A program made the translations under genes and the position numbers. Positions 12,201 through 23,705 of a stretch of 64,000 nt of DNA are shown in pieces. The notes under the pieces are model-generated. The model had not been told where the DNA came from. It saw only the letters and a list, made by a program, of their open reading frames with translations, and ran no database searches. The stretch's first letter is position 1. Each line of letters begins with the position of its first letter. The stretch is from contig CM114274.1 in assembly GCA_050084515.1 (NCBI GenBank), forward strand, positions 25,110,001 through 25,174,000, read 5' to 3'. This stretch comes from Blasia pusilla (lineage: Eukaryota; Marchantiophyta; Marchantiopsida; Blasiales).

Positions 12201-15200
12201 TTATGCTTCTTGAAATCGACCGAAAAAAAGAGGCACCTTGAGATGTTTGTAGGCATGAGAAAGAACTACTCTAATGGATCACCTTTCTCATATGCATCTC
12301 TAGCTAGAGCATGCTTGAGCCGAATGCATCAACAAACATTTCTTGTATAGGCTCATAGGCCAACAAATGCCAACGTTTCTTGTGTAGGCTCATCGACATC
12401 CATAGAGCATGTTTGGGATCAAAGACTTCAATAAGATCAACTCTTACCATGCCTAGGGGAATGTCCTTAGCATGAAACTTGTCCCTACCACCAAAATCTG
12501 ATATAATCCCTCACCTAAGGACCATTCTACTCAACTTTAGCTTGGTGAGTAGTACGTGATCTCCAATTCGCAACTACAAAATAATGAAGGAAGATCACAT
12601 GAATCATGCCCATATTTAGATGCACCTTCAACCTGAAAAATGGTTGAGTTACTTGTTTGAAAGACCATCCCCATTTTGGAAGATTATACGAAAAGTTCAC
12701 AAGTCCTACATGATCACTTAACTATCCATAAAAATGAAGATTAGCGTCATCATATAAATCTTATGTAGAAGAGGCCAAAGTAGGTTAGAAGAATTACCCT
12801 TATCCTCTTTTTGGATAAGCAGGATCTTATCTCACTCTCTTGCTCATTTGGTAAGTCAAATTAGATCCTTGACTTTCTTTGTTTAGTTGGTGATGAGTTT
12901 GACTCGTTGTCCATGTTCAGGTCTTATGCGCACAATCCAATTTAAAGTCCAATGAATTAGGTTGGAACAAATCACAAAACAAATATCCTCCCATTATAAA
13001 CAATAGTAATGACCCATTTTATGGATGATAAGCCTGTTATTATGAGTAGTTCATGTTGTATCATCTTCCGTACTTTCAATCCAACTTCTCCTTTTGAGGA
13101 TCCGATCTTGCATTGAAATAAACAACCCAATTGAAGCGATGTGAGTTTAGATATTGTATCCACTTCATAAACTTACTGTATGATATCGAAAACCACCATT
13201 TTCACATTTCAGCGTAGTAAGAAAAGCATACTCCTTACCACCAGATTATGTAGTCGCCACTACCTCTCTTTGCCCAATGATCTTTCTCTTCACATGTTTC
13301 CCTAATCCCTCTTCAAATATTGGAGTGGGTTCAACAATGACTATAAGACATTCAAAATAGCAAAAGTCATTGATATATACTTGTCAAGAAAAGACTAGCA
13401 ATTAATTAGTAGGATATATGTACTAAATTTCCTACCCGTGTAACATCATGGATCATATTTGTTGGAAAACCCGTTATCCGTATTTTGTTCCTTTTTCATC
13501 TCTTAAAAAACCTTTATTATTTTAATCCAAATGAAATTTCATTAAAACAAATTTTATTGTATCGAACTATATTATTGGAGGGTTCATTTGGATTTTAAAA
13601 TCTATATAATTAAAAGAGGATGGGGTTAGAGAAAACCCTCCTTTGGTGTTGACATATGTCCTTTGAGGGTTCTTTTGGTGTTGACAACTAGCTACCAAAA
13701 TTGATAATACTTGATTAGGGGAATAGGAAGCAACTTGAGTCTACTTTTTTTTCCATCATAAACAAAATTCAACATAAAAACTGAAGATATGCCAAGGTGA
13801 CTTACATAAGGCCTATCCATAGCAAGCAATGCCACACAAGATGGGACAGAAGCAACCTTATCAAGGCAACTACCAATAGTAGATAGACGCATACAACAAT
13901 TTTGCTCAATAGGATGTCTTCAAAGGTTGGACGCCTTCAAAGGTTGCATTTGGCAGGCACATAAGGTGCACACTAATGGCTTGGGTAGGATTTGCAACAT
14001 TGGTATGGATGACACCGCATATCAATTTTCGTACCAAAAGTCTCTTTGTATAGAAAGAATTTTTGTTGTTGCATAATTTGGCTCATGTGATTGGACTAAC
14101 GATTGTATTCATTAAAAAATTGTTGCAAGCATGAAATTTAATGTCAAAATACAAAAAAATTATGAGTTGTTTGCAAGTAAGACAAGCTTGTAATTTGCTC
14201 ACAATGTACTTGCAATGTTGCACAAATTTGCAAGTTTGTTGCAAGCCAATTGGGGGTTTATTGTGAACTAATTACGACTAGACTATTAGTCTAATCTAAC
14301 ATAAAGTTTGAGCCATGTTTAGGGTCACAAACTACAAATGAGATTCTTTGTCTTGCAAGTTAATTTTAATTGCAACGGTCGCAACATTATGACTAACCTG
14401 GGTTTGTATTATGATGACAATTCACATCTTGGGACTCGCAAGAAAATTGCAAATGTACTAGTGGATCCTAGGTCAGAGTCAGTGGTGGCAAAGCATAGAA
14501 GTGCTTCTTTAAAGGCTATTATGTAACTACTAGAAGTGGTGTTCATGTTGTGGAAATGGTCATGAGAGATACTTGGTAGCCAAACCTTAGAGCCAAGTTG
14601 ATAGGTGGAGAAAGGTGTTGCGTGCAAATGTTTCAAAGAAATTATGGAGATTCTTTTCCCATTGAGAATGAAAGACTTTAGAACTTTTAAGGGGATTGGT
14701 GTATGTATTGAGTTGGCTAGTGATAAGTCAACTTTCGTTTTTACCCTATGGAAATTCAGCTATTGAGAGTGTTATGATTTTGAGTAGGAGTCAATATTTA
14801 TGCAAGGTGGGATTGGTTGAGGAGTCATTTGGAAGTATGCCTCTAGGTTGGTCATGTTGTCAAAGAAGGATAAACACAAAACGTAGACGAATAGGCAAAT
14901 GTGAGGTTATTATCAACCTCAAAGTCAAAACATTAGGGTTGATGCGTCCGCTATGCCTATTCCAAAAGAGATTTTGATGTGGTCATAAATGCAAAGATAT
15001 CCCCTTTATTTGACGTCCATGTTGGCTATCATTAATTTCCAATCATAGTAAAATGTAGGCAAAAACCATTTCTTGGAGGGGAAAAGATCCTTATGGGAAG
15101 GATCAGTTTTACTATTAGGATTTCCTTTTTTTTTTGTATTGTAAATCTCTCCTCCATTGTTTTTAATTTAGTTTTAACTATGGTTAGTTATGCAAACTAT

Positions 15201-16172
15201 GGTTGGAAGTTTACCATGGTTACAAAGTCTCTCAATTCAGTTAGATTACTAGTTATCTTTCAACCATTCGTGTTAGTTATGGTTATGTTAATTTTCCTCG
15301 TGGTGTGGTGGCCTATCCTTGATATGTTGGGCGGATGTGTTGCCTTCCCCATAGTGTGCTAGCTTATGCATGGTGTGTTGGCTTGCTCATGTCGTGTTGG
15401 CCCTTCCACCTTCCCTTTAGCTAGCCCCTTCTAGAAAACTCTCTCTCTCTCTCTCCTAAAATCATTGATTCACTTCTACTCATGCCCCCTAAGGGTGTGT
15501 GTTTTGAGAATAGCTCATACATACCCAAACCTTTGTTGGTGCCTTGATCAACTAAGAAGGAATGTGCAATGGTCTGGAGAATTTTCCAAGAACCCATCTA
15601 CTACGTACTCTTGCATCTTGGTTTCAACCACCTCCCTTTAGGTCTTGTGTATTCTAGTAAGGTGTTATTTCAAAACTTGGAGTTGCATCATTGTGATATT
15701 AATTAGAATATGATATGTGTTTGATGTATTTATGATGTCATTTATGTATTGAATTTTGTTCTATAGAAATTGTTGTGTATATAATTGGCATGGAAAGTTT
15801 ATTGGTGTAAAAAAACAACATCAAAAAAAATTGTAATTGATATCAAATCTATATGAAAGTTGGAACTATTAGATTTCATGTTTGAATTATATAAAAGTTA
15901 ACACCCTCTAACTTTCATGATGGTTACTTTGCCAAATACTCAATCCTCAATAGAAGTTGTAGACTAGTTTTGCATGCAATCCATTTTCATATTTGCTCTT
16001 TCAGGTTTGTAAGTGATTATCCTCATGTACATGGTTACATGGAAGATCCTCTCAAGATATACTATCTTTGTAGATCTCACTTTTAAATTTTTAAAAGTGA
16101 GATTTGAGAGAAGTAGAGTTTTGATTTAACATGCACCAATAGCAATTATTACCATTCATGTCAAATAATACC
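9267..16172. other. AT-rich intergenic DNA with unclassified decayed repeats
   Basis: No open frame longer than about 100 codons and no recognisable protein motif was found on either strand. There is an imperfect direct repeat near 12320-12395 (TTTCTTGT..AGGCTCAT twice), a segment dense in TTGCAAG words at about 14140-14460 that resembles 31300-31560, and a short CT run at about 15437-15452. Most of it is probably old transposon sequence. Confidence 0.5.
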
Positions 16173-16518
16173 TCATCTTAGTTCTAGTGAGTGATGGATT
16201 GGAATTTTGAATGACTTAATTTTTCTTTTTGCTACATTGACGATATCAATCTTTAATGTGGTGATGGAGTACACGAGATAAGTGGTGTTTGAGAGTATGA
16301 GGGCCCATAGCTTGAAGCTCAACGTGGGAGTCACCACCGCATCAGCCTTAACTTGAGCTGTACTACACATAAATCCCATCCCCGCGGAATCCTCACCAAC
16401 ATCGTGGTATGATGTGGAGGCTGGCGCCACACTAGCTACTCTCAGCTCTGGGCCCGCCAGTACATGCATCATTGTCATGGTAGCAATCCTCTGCTCAAAC
16501 TGATCGATGCGCGTAAGA
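16173..16518 (-). pseudogene. Relic A gag, C-terminal piece, split off by element B
   Basis: The minus strand at 16518-16480 continues, in frame, the gag reading frame that breaks off at 27603. The first residues (TRIDQFEQRIATM) align with the gag tail of element B (ARIELDWRKLATM). The join works with a 4-bp target duplication (minus-strand CCTT at the 27606-27603 side, TCTT at the 16518-16515 side). Below about 16400 the frame remains open (to 16173) but I recognise nothing. This is the left part of an older Ty3/gypsy-like element oriented opposite to B. Confidence 0.65.
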
Positions 16519-16886
16519 TGTCATGACCATACGGATTATGTCATAGTGTATAGTGTGCTAGTAGAGGCCATACCTTATGTAGGGCCGTAGTGTCCAGGTA
16601 GAGATGCGGTTTGATACATAGGGTTGGGGGTTACTCAGTTCAGGGTGACTTTTCCAATAGGGCCCGCTCTTAGGTTGGAGGATATAGTGTGGAGTGCACT
16701 CAAAGAATAGTTAGTTCTTTGACTTAAGCCTATTGTGTTGGGAGTTAGTCTTGGTAGTGAGTAGAGCTCTTGGCTACGGTGGTTCCCGCAAGCTTCGACT
16801 TGGATTATCCCATCGTGGAGTGGGTTTGGCTCGATTATATGTGATTCTATACGTGTTTTATTACAATAGGTCTCTCACGAATTTCA
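16519..16886 (+). repeat. 5' LTR of element B (alignable part)
   Basis: 368 bp beginning TGTCATGACCATACGG and aligning without gaps to 27129-27496. After 16886 the two copies diverge abruptly: the 3' LTR continues for 106 bp to a CGCACGATA end, whereas the 5' copy runs into unrelated leader sequence. The 5' LTR therefore seems to have lost or replaced its last quarter. No standard initiator-Met primer site follows. Confidence 0.85.
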
Positions 16887-18470
16887 CTCAAAGAACTAGA
16901 GTAGATCGATGGTAGCTTCGATTGTGGATCAGTAGGATCTGGTTAGGGCATATTGTGTACTCATCCGTGGATGTTCGTGGCTTGTGGCCTATGTTGGAGG
17001 TGGGAATCTGGTGAGTGGTTGGTTGGGAAAGAAGCGCCTTGCTAAGAGCTTTCCAATGTGCTTTAGATTGCCAGATTTTGTCAAGGAAGTTTGAAGTTAT
17101 CAAGGATTGAAGATCCTAGTTCGTGTTCGACGGTTTTATGATGTGGAGAGCTTGGAGTGCGGAAGCTCTGTTGAAGTTCATCCAGATTGGGTGAGAGGTT
17201 CCTGTTGCTACTTATATTGTGATCTCATGTGAAGCTATTTGCTTGAGTGTGTGGAGCGTTACGGATTTTTGCGTGCATGAATCTGGGCGGAAGCGTTGTC
17301 GGATTTGTGATTCTTGAGGTGTATGGACAGCTAGTTTGTCTGATTTTTAGCTCGGATTACAGAGCTTGGTTGTAGCTGTTTTTTTGTGGAGAGATAGCTA
17401 TGGTGGTCAATTTAATTCTAGTTGAAAGAGATTCAATTTCAGTCTAGGATTTGTGGAGTAATTTTTGATTGAAATTTTGTGGACTAGCTCAAGGTCTGGC
17501 TATGGTGGACAGCAGATCGGAGGGGCTGGTTGGTTGGTGATTCGTCCGTTTTTGGAGATGCCAATCCCATTGGGGGGATCCTGGTTGGGCCTCTCTCCAT
17601 AGCAAAGCATGGCAAAGTGTGGCAAACGGGGCATGTCTCGGCGTTTTGAGGCTTCGAGGCAACTCGTGTTAGCTCGGGGCGAGTGGGCGTGAGAGGTGGA
17701 GTAAGGAGCAAGGAGCAAGCAAGCAAGCTTGCTTGCTTGGGTGTGAGGCAATTTTTGTAGGATTTGTGAGTTGAGTATTGCATAATTGATCACCCATCTT
17801 TGGGATATTCTGCCTGGAGGACGCTTAACTGCTGAGTTCTCAACTATGCCAGTGTACACATTGGTGTGGCTCATTTGGTGTTGTTCGGAGATGTGTTAAG
17901 TGCTTTATGCATCTTGGGTTTTTTGTTGATGGACGTATAGCGCATAGTACGGTATAGCCTCTCCATGCAGGTGATATTTTCAGGTGTTGCGAGTACGACT
18001 AGCACGTCATCGACCAGCGGCGGAGTAGCTATTGCATTAGAATTGTGTGGTGGGTTATGTGGATTCAGGGGGCGCCACTTTTGGTGGATTGTGTTACCTT
18101 GATTTCCATTTGCGATTGGAGGGTTGTCGTTGGACTTCCTGTGTTTGGATCCCCTCCATTGTTGCTTCTTGCTTGCGCGCCCATTGTTAGGGTTGACGCT
18201 GATTTCCATAGTAGTGTTACTCCTTGTGCTACTGGTAGTGAGGTTGAAGTGATGACCAGTAGACCGTGGGAGGCTTCTTGTGGTGATGACATGTTAGGTT
18301 GCCTAAACCCATAGCTAGTAGATCTAGAATAGTACAGCGACATCAACGTCACTTGGTTACTTATTGGTGGTAATTTGGTGGTGGTGCGACATCGGCGTTA
18401 GTCATCACAGAGCTGTCTGGTGGTCTGGTTGGGGACCGTGGTGCAGATAGTGGTGGTTTTACACGGAGTG
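16887..18470 (+). other. Leader region of element B
   Basis: About 1.6 kb between the 5' LTR and the first gag homology, rich in G/T on the plus strand, with no convincing open frame. Minus-strand open frames at 17484-18209 look like complements of this skewed sequence and match nothing I know. It contains a perfect 24-bp palindrome at 17716-17739. By position it should hold primer binding and packaging signals. Confidence 0.5.
17716..17739. repeat. Perfect 24-bp palindrome
   Basis: The sequence is three CAAG/GCAAG units meeting their own reverse complement at a central AAGCTT, self-complementary over all 24 bases. It lies in the leader of element B, where a dimer-linkage or packaging hairpin would be expected, but that role is conjecture. 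Confidence 0.85.
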
Positions 18471-18822
18471 GATTGAGGTATCGACTACCTTTTCTACTTC
18501 CGACGGTTTATGAAGAGGAGGACGAGGGTGTCCCAAACATCGAGTCTTCTACGTTGTTATCGAGTGTTGCAGCTCTATTGGGACATTGACGGGATATATG
18601 GGGCCATGAAGGGCCTACGACGATACTCGGGTGCAATGGGTACCATTGAGTTGGAGGATTTCATGCACGAGTTTGATACGTGATATGATATGCAGATGTT
18701 GCGGAACGCCACGTTGTTTACACCCTTCTTGGCTTGGAAGGGGTTGTTTCAGCACTTGGAGGGATCACCCATGGATGATTACCATGAGTTTAGGAAGGAC
18801 CATATTGCTGAAATTGAGGCGT

Positions 18823-20098
18823 TGTCATATAATAAAATCAGCCAGTGTGTAAATTCCTTCATCGTTAAGTGTTAGATAGAGTTTTATAAATATTAAGTAA
18901 ATTAGCTTAGGATAAGGAAATCCCCATGTTTAAACTTCTTTATGGTGCCTCTTTTATGCGGGCCCAACTTTATAAAGAGGTAATAAATAGAAGATAACTT
19001 TATAAAAGTAAAGTAGTGAGGTTGGTGCTTTAATGAAAAGCAAAAGTAGGTTTGGTTGGTGGCTAGGTTAGTTTGGGTAATTTGGAAAATATGAAGTGGG
19101 TAAAAGAGGATATTTTGGAAGAGATAAGAGGAAATCCACTTGTGTCAAAATATGATTAGCTAAGTCTTGAGAGGAAGTCATGTGGCACAAGATAAGATTA
19201 ACTCTATTTCGTACTCTTGTGTGTCTCTTGTGAGTATATAAAGAGGAGGGATCTTCAAGGGTTCATCACCTTCTATTCCACATCTTGAGTCTTTCGTGTT
19301 ACTCTTGAGTGTATCACTTTGGGATTGCTTGCTCTTCCAATGAGAGTGGATCATCCCTCTTGGGAGAGTAACTTGATCATGGTCTATTCTTCGAGAGGTT
19401 TCTAGAGTGTGGTGTATATGTGGAGATGAGAGGTTTGTCACCTTAGAGGATTTTAGTCATACTAAAATAGTGAATGTTTTCGCTTGTTACCTCCCCAATG
19501 AGAATGGATTACCCATCTTGGGAGAATAACTCCGCCAAAACCCATTATTGAGGAAAGTAGAGAATGTCTATCAAGCATGGATAGGGATGGAGCACGAGTT
19601 GTGCCCGACTTTCCTTTCCTTAATCTATACCATGTCAAGATACTCTTTGTAGATAGGCACTGGTTCACTCGCTATTTAGTTTATCACTTTGGGGAGGCGT
19701 TCATGAACCAGGTCATTCAATCTTCAACTCTGGTAATCCTTCCTATCATCACATATGGAAGGACATGGGATTGTACTTTGTATATCCTTAGATAGCAATC
19801 CATGGACGTCAATAGGCCTGCTCAAGTAGGTTTTAATACTAGTTGTGCTATCTTCCTCGTATACAAGCGTAAAAGAGTTTATAAGGATTTTATAGTTAGG
19901 AATTTCGGGGTCCGATGTTACGAAGAAGTGATTGCCTTAGCACTTCCATTTGTGATACCTGTCGTGAGAGAATGGAGAGTATACATAATAATTTTATACT
20001 GAAAAAAGAGATCTTCTTAGAGAATTCATCTTGCATCGACCGCGTCTGCCGTAGCTAGAAGGTCTGCCCTTACTCGAAGAAAGGCTCTCGACACGACA
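18823..20098 (+). mobile_element. Solo LTR, copy 2, inserted in element B gag
   Basis: 1276 bp starting TGTCATATAATAAAATCA and ending CGACACGACA, flanked by the direct repeat GCGT at 18819-18822 and 20099-20102. Removing the insert and one GCGT restores the gag frame, and the flanking residues then align with the uninterrupted relic A gag. It is homologous end to end with 7986-9266. A TATATAAAG motif at 19235-19243 shows plus orientation. No internal domain is present, so this is a solo LTR left after LTR-LTR recombination. It postdates the insertion of element B. Confidence 0.9.
19235..19243 (+). promoter_or_regulatory. TATA box of LTR copy 2
   Basis: TATATAAAG in the context GTGAGTATATAAAGAGG, matching the equivalent position in copy 1. 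It is the probable core promoter of the LTR. Confidence 0.6.
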
Positions 20099-21366
20099 GC
20101 GTGGAGACAATATTGGTCTCCAGGCTATGTGTCTATCACCCATGATGGTATTGGTAGTAGTGCTCCTACTATGCCTGCCAGCCCGACGTTGAGTGGTACG
20201 AGTTCAAGTCGGAGCGGGATACCAGTGGAGGTACCAGCGGGGGTACTAGTGCCCCACCATCGTTCAGCCCGGTTGTAGAGGTCTTCAAGAGGTTGAAGAA
20301 GAACTATCAGGGAGTGAAGACACACAAGTCGAGGAGTCTCCTGGAATTTGAGCGAAAGACTGGTGAGAGTCTTTGTAAGGCATACACTCGTATGTGACGC
20401 TTGATTTCAATTATCCAGGGTGTGATTGAGGCCCAAGAAGTCCAGTTTTGGTATGGGATCTTGGACATAGAGTTGCGACGCAGGATACGTGATGCTACTC
20501 TTATGAGTGATGATTCATCCACATTGACCCATGTGTTTGCTCTATTTGAGAAGATTGAGCTTAACATGGTGGAGGAGAGAGTGGTGACGTCCGCATTCAG
20601 TAGGGATACAACTACTACTTCTCGTGTTCAGCAGTCCACCTCACAGTCTTGTAGTGGTGGTGGTAGTAGTAGTAGTGGGAGTCGTGGGGGGTACACACGA
20701 CCTCAATCAGGTCGCAGAGGGCACCTGTGTAGAGACCATTTCCTTCATTTGCTGCCCCGCAACAAGGACAGTCATGTTGGACATGTGGAGATGATAATGT
20801 TAGGAGGTTTTGTCCCCAAGAGGATGGGAGACGGACTTTAGAGGATGGGCCTCCGTCGGCCCCAACTGAGTGTGATCATTGCGGTAGACCAGATCATCCT
20901 CGAGAGCGTTGCTTTGATCTTCATATAGAGTTGAGATTAGGCCGCGGCTGTGGTGGAGTAGCTCCGAGAGGCCGAGGTGGTAGAGGTGGACCAGTGGTTG
21001 GAGAGCCTACGGTGACTAACCCTACCACTACGATCGAGTCAAACATGGTCGCCAGGATTGAGCTTGATTGGAGGAAGTTGGCTACTATGGTGGTATTCAA
21101 AGATAGAGCAAGTTCAAAGATCGGCTTCCACCTCTTATGGAGGGGATGATATCTCTTATATGGCGAAAGTGCAAAGACAAAAGTTGAGGCATCGATTCTT
21201 TATTCTGAGAGGAGCCACTCGAGCGTCAGAGCCACGTGGTGCTACTATGGAGTTGGACCCACAGAGGGGTGAGGTTGGGAGGCAGGCTAGGCTTCACCAG
21301 TCATTCTTGTTGTCTTAGGTGCTTAGGACTCCATCCATGGTTCCTACGTAGCCTATTGAGCCGACT

Positions 21367-22490
21367 GTGGGGACTGAGGCATCTACATTGCGTGTAGTAG
21401 ACACGGATACAACATCCAATGCAGTATTGCGGATGGCAACTTCAATGTTGGGATCCCCATTGTTTTCGGCCACGGAGCTGATGGCTTTAGGAGTTGACTT
21501 AGCTCTTGTATTTCAGCTAGCAGCCACGTTGTGTGAACGTGGGGATGTGACTACTTCACGTGTTGAGGTGGATGAGGGTGTTGCAGTGGAGCGACCCTCT
21601 ATGTCAAGTGTAGCATTGAGTACCAGTGCTACTTGGCAGGTAGCATCGGCGAAGATGGATGCATTACCAGCCCGGCCAGCCATTCATCGTGAGAGGCTTA
21701 CACTTGGTGTATGCATGTTGGACAACCGGAGTGGGATATTCCGATTGGTGAGTCTTATAGGTCAGGTGTATAGACCAGATAGAGTCTTGTTAGACTCTGA
21801 TGCCCAACCTTTGATGTTGGGAAAGGCGGCATATATTGGTTTGGATATTCGGTGATCAGAGCTTGAGCCTTGCCCATTCCACATTCAAACATCACTTGGA
21901 GGAGCCAATGATAGGTCTCAATTCATGACACGGGAGAAGTTTTCTGTACAGTTGAGACCAGATCATGCAACTGATAGCTCTCGGTTGGGAGTACCTGCAC
22001 TGGTCACATCAGCTGAGTCGTATGATGTACTAGTTGGAGGAGCAGTATTGTACCCGATGGGTTTTCAGATGGACTACTGGACTGAGACAACATCCTATAG
22101 ACCTGGTTGGCAGTTCGGGGATGGACGTATGAGCCAGGTTCCCGTGAGATTTATTTATGGGGCTCAACCAAGAGGGTCTTTCCCAACGGTGTTAGGATCT
22201 GTGGCTGGTTTTAGTGGAGTAGTCACTTGGCCAGGAGACTTTTTGGAGGGTAATGTTTCTGCTATGGATTCTCCTGTGCATGAGGAGGTCCCTAGTTTTG
22301 CAGCAGTGGCATCCTCATCGTTAGATGTGCCACTTTGGAGTTCAGGCGGTGCACTACAGAAAGAGGATGATCGCCTAGTGCAAGAGGCTTGGTGTGAGGC
22401 TGTTATACCTCACGAGGAAGAGGAGGCCCCACGGCGGACTCCTACTTCTGGTCCAGTTGGGTTATCCCCTTTGGATACTACGTCCATTGT
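21367..22490 (+). pseudogene. Element B retropepsin region
   Basis: The catalytic loop is at 21784-21825 and reads VLLDSDAQPLMLGK. The family motif is D-S/T-G-A, so the Gly is replaced by Asp, a change expected to harm the protease. Downstream, in a second open piece (21925-22623), are the strand segment SAESYDVLVGGAVLYPMGF and the block YWTETTSYRPGWQFGDGR. This layout is characteristic of the protease in algal and plant Ty3-like elements that carry a methyltransferase. A stop at about 21853 separates the pieces. The enzyme would have cut the Gag-Pol polyprotein inside particles. Confidence 0.7.
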
Positions 22491-22494
22491 ATGG

Positions 22495-23705
22495 CAGTAT
22501 CCGCCGGAGGGCATTTGTGTGTTAGATCTCTTTGGTGGGATTAGCATTGGTTTGGCTGCAATGTTGCAAACCGGTATTCTTGTGCGGAGATACGTGTATG
22601 TGGAGCGAGATGAGACGACCTAGAGAGTCTCATCCCGACATATTGGTCAGTTGATGCGGAGATATCCTGAGTTGTTGCCGCCATAAGCTATTCATGGATA
22701 CCAACATGCTTTGCCATCACACATTGCATTGTTGGCGGCGCAGGACCTTGAGAAGGTTGGTCTTGTGGATTTGGTGATTGCTGGATGGCCATGTCAAGGT
22801 CATACACTTGCTGTTCGTGGTGAGGGATTACACGACCCTAGGTCTCGATTATTTTAGGAAATGTTACGGGTGTTACGACATCTTCAGGTTCATCAGGCAC
22901 GTGCTCCAGCTTACATTTTGGAGAATGTTCCATTGTTAGGTGATACTCGGACCCGGATGATGGCGAGTATTCATGAGGTGCGGTCTTGGATTGGACCAGC
23001 GGTGTTGTTGGATGCGGCCATGAGTTGGCTCACGCGTGCATAAATCCCACACTTGTGGTGGACAAACTTGTTGCCTAGGGAGGTTCTACGTCGAGCATAT
23101 GATGCAGTGCAGGGGGATCCTTGCCTTACAGTGGAAAGTATCTTGGATACTAGGCGACTTTCTCAAGTGGTGAGGGTTATTGATCGATCACCCATGGTAG
23201 TGGTGAACCGTGTGGGGAAGCCTAGGATGGCACTATCCACATTTGTGAGTTTCCCTCGTCACATGCCTACAGGGAAGGTGGTCTCGGGCTTGTATGGGAT
23301 TCTCATGTGCGACAGTTGGTGGAGCCTAACGCTGATGAGAGAGAACGTGCGATGGGATTTGCAACTGGTGTGACAGCGGTTGCTTCCATTTCAGAGGCTT
23401 CATGACGTCGTGTGTTGGGTCAAGCCATGGACCTGAATTGTTTGACATGGATTTGGAGTCTTGGTATGGCCGAGCAGCGTCTACTTTGGACTATGTATGT
23501 GGGTCTTCCACCCCTTGTGATAAGCTCGATGGCTACCGGGATGGTAGAGGCATCGGCTGGGGCCAAGGAGAGTAGTATTTTGCATCCTTGGAGTAAATGG
23601 GATGTAATGGCTGGGCATGTGGAGTTGGTTGCTCATGTCGGTGGAGGAGTTATTTGCTCATATGATGGTATAGCTAAGGGTGTACCATCTTGTGAGGGGG
23701 TTGTG
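22495..23705 (+). pseudogene. C5-cytosine DNA methyltransferase domain in element B
   Basis: Motif I (VLDLFGGISIGLAAM, from about 22521) is the S-adenosylmethionine-binding loop. Motif IV (AGWPCQGHT) has the catalytic Cys codon at 22792-22794. Motif VI (ILENVPLLGDTR) has Glu-Asn-Val at 22921-22929. A block with WWTNLLP follows at about 23055, where the motif VIII Arg pair expected just before it is lost next to a stop. A target-recognition-like stretch includes VSFPRHMP, then GFATGV, and a motif X-like LGQAMDLNCLTWI at 23414-23454. It lies between protease and RT in the same polyprotein. The frame contains stops at about 22621, 22684, 22856 and 23041, with a frame change near 23330-23400. The activity would be methyl transfer to C5 of cytosine in DNA. 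The class (DNMT3/DRM-like or other) cannot be decided by eye. Confidence 0.85.

Larger units (their letters stand above)
18470..21320 (+). pseudogene. Element B gag, with two zinc knuckles, interrupted
   Basis: Gag forms the retrotransposon particle and binds its RNA. The capsid-like N-terminal part is readable at about 18640-18822 (GLFQHLEGSPMDDYHEF) and resumes at 20103 after the solo LTR. The capsid C-terminal block is at about 20400-20620 (IELRRRIRDATLM, KIELNMVEERVVT). A first zinc knuckle at about 20774-20815 reads CWTCGDDNVRRFC, with Asn where relic A has His. A second, CDHCGRPDHPRERC (C-x2-C-x4-H-x4-C), is at 20871-20912. A Gly/Arg-rich tail (RGRGGRGG) follows. Stops and frameshifts are scattered throughout. 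Relic A (27603-28730, minus) has the same order with clear similarity, which supports the reading of the broken parts. Confidence 0.75.

Noticed and set aside
17484-18209. Minus-strand frames of 99-124 codons in the leader of element B
   Set aside because: They are complements of G/T-skewed leader sequence and resemble no known protein.
22495-23705. Possibility that the methyltransferase is a host gene
   Set aside because: It is flanked in the same orientation by retropepsin and reverse transcriptase with no introns, and the whole is bounded by matching LTRs.
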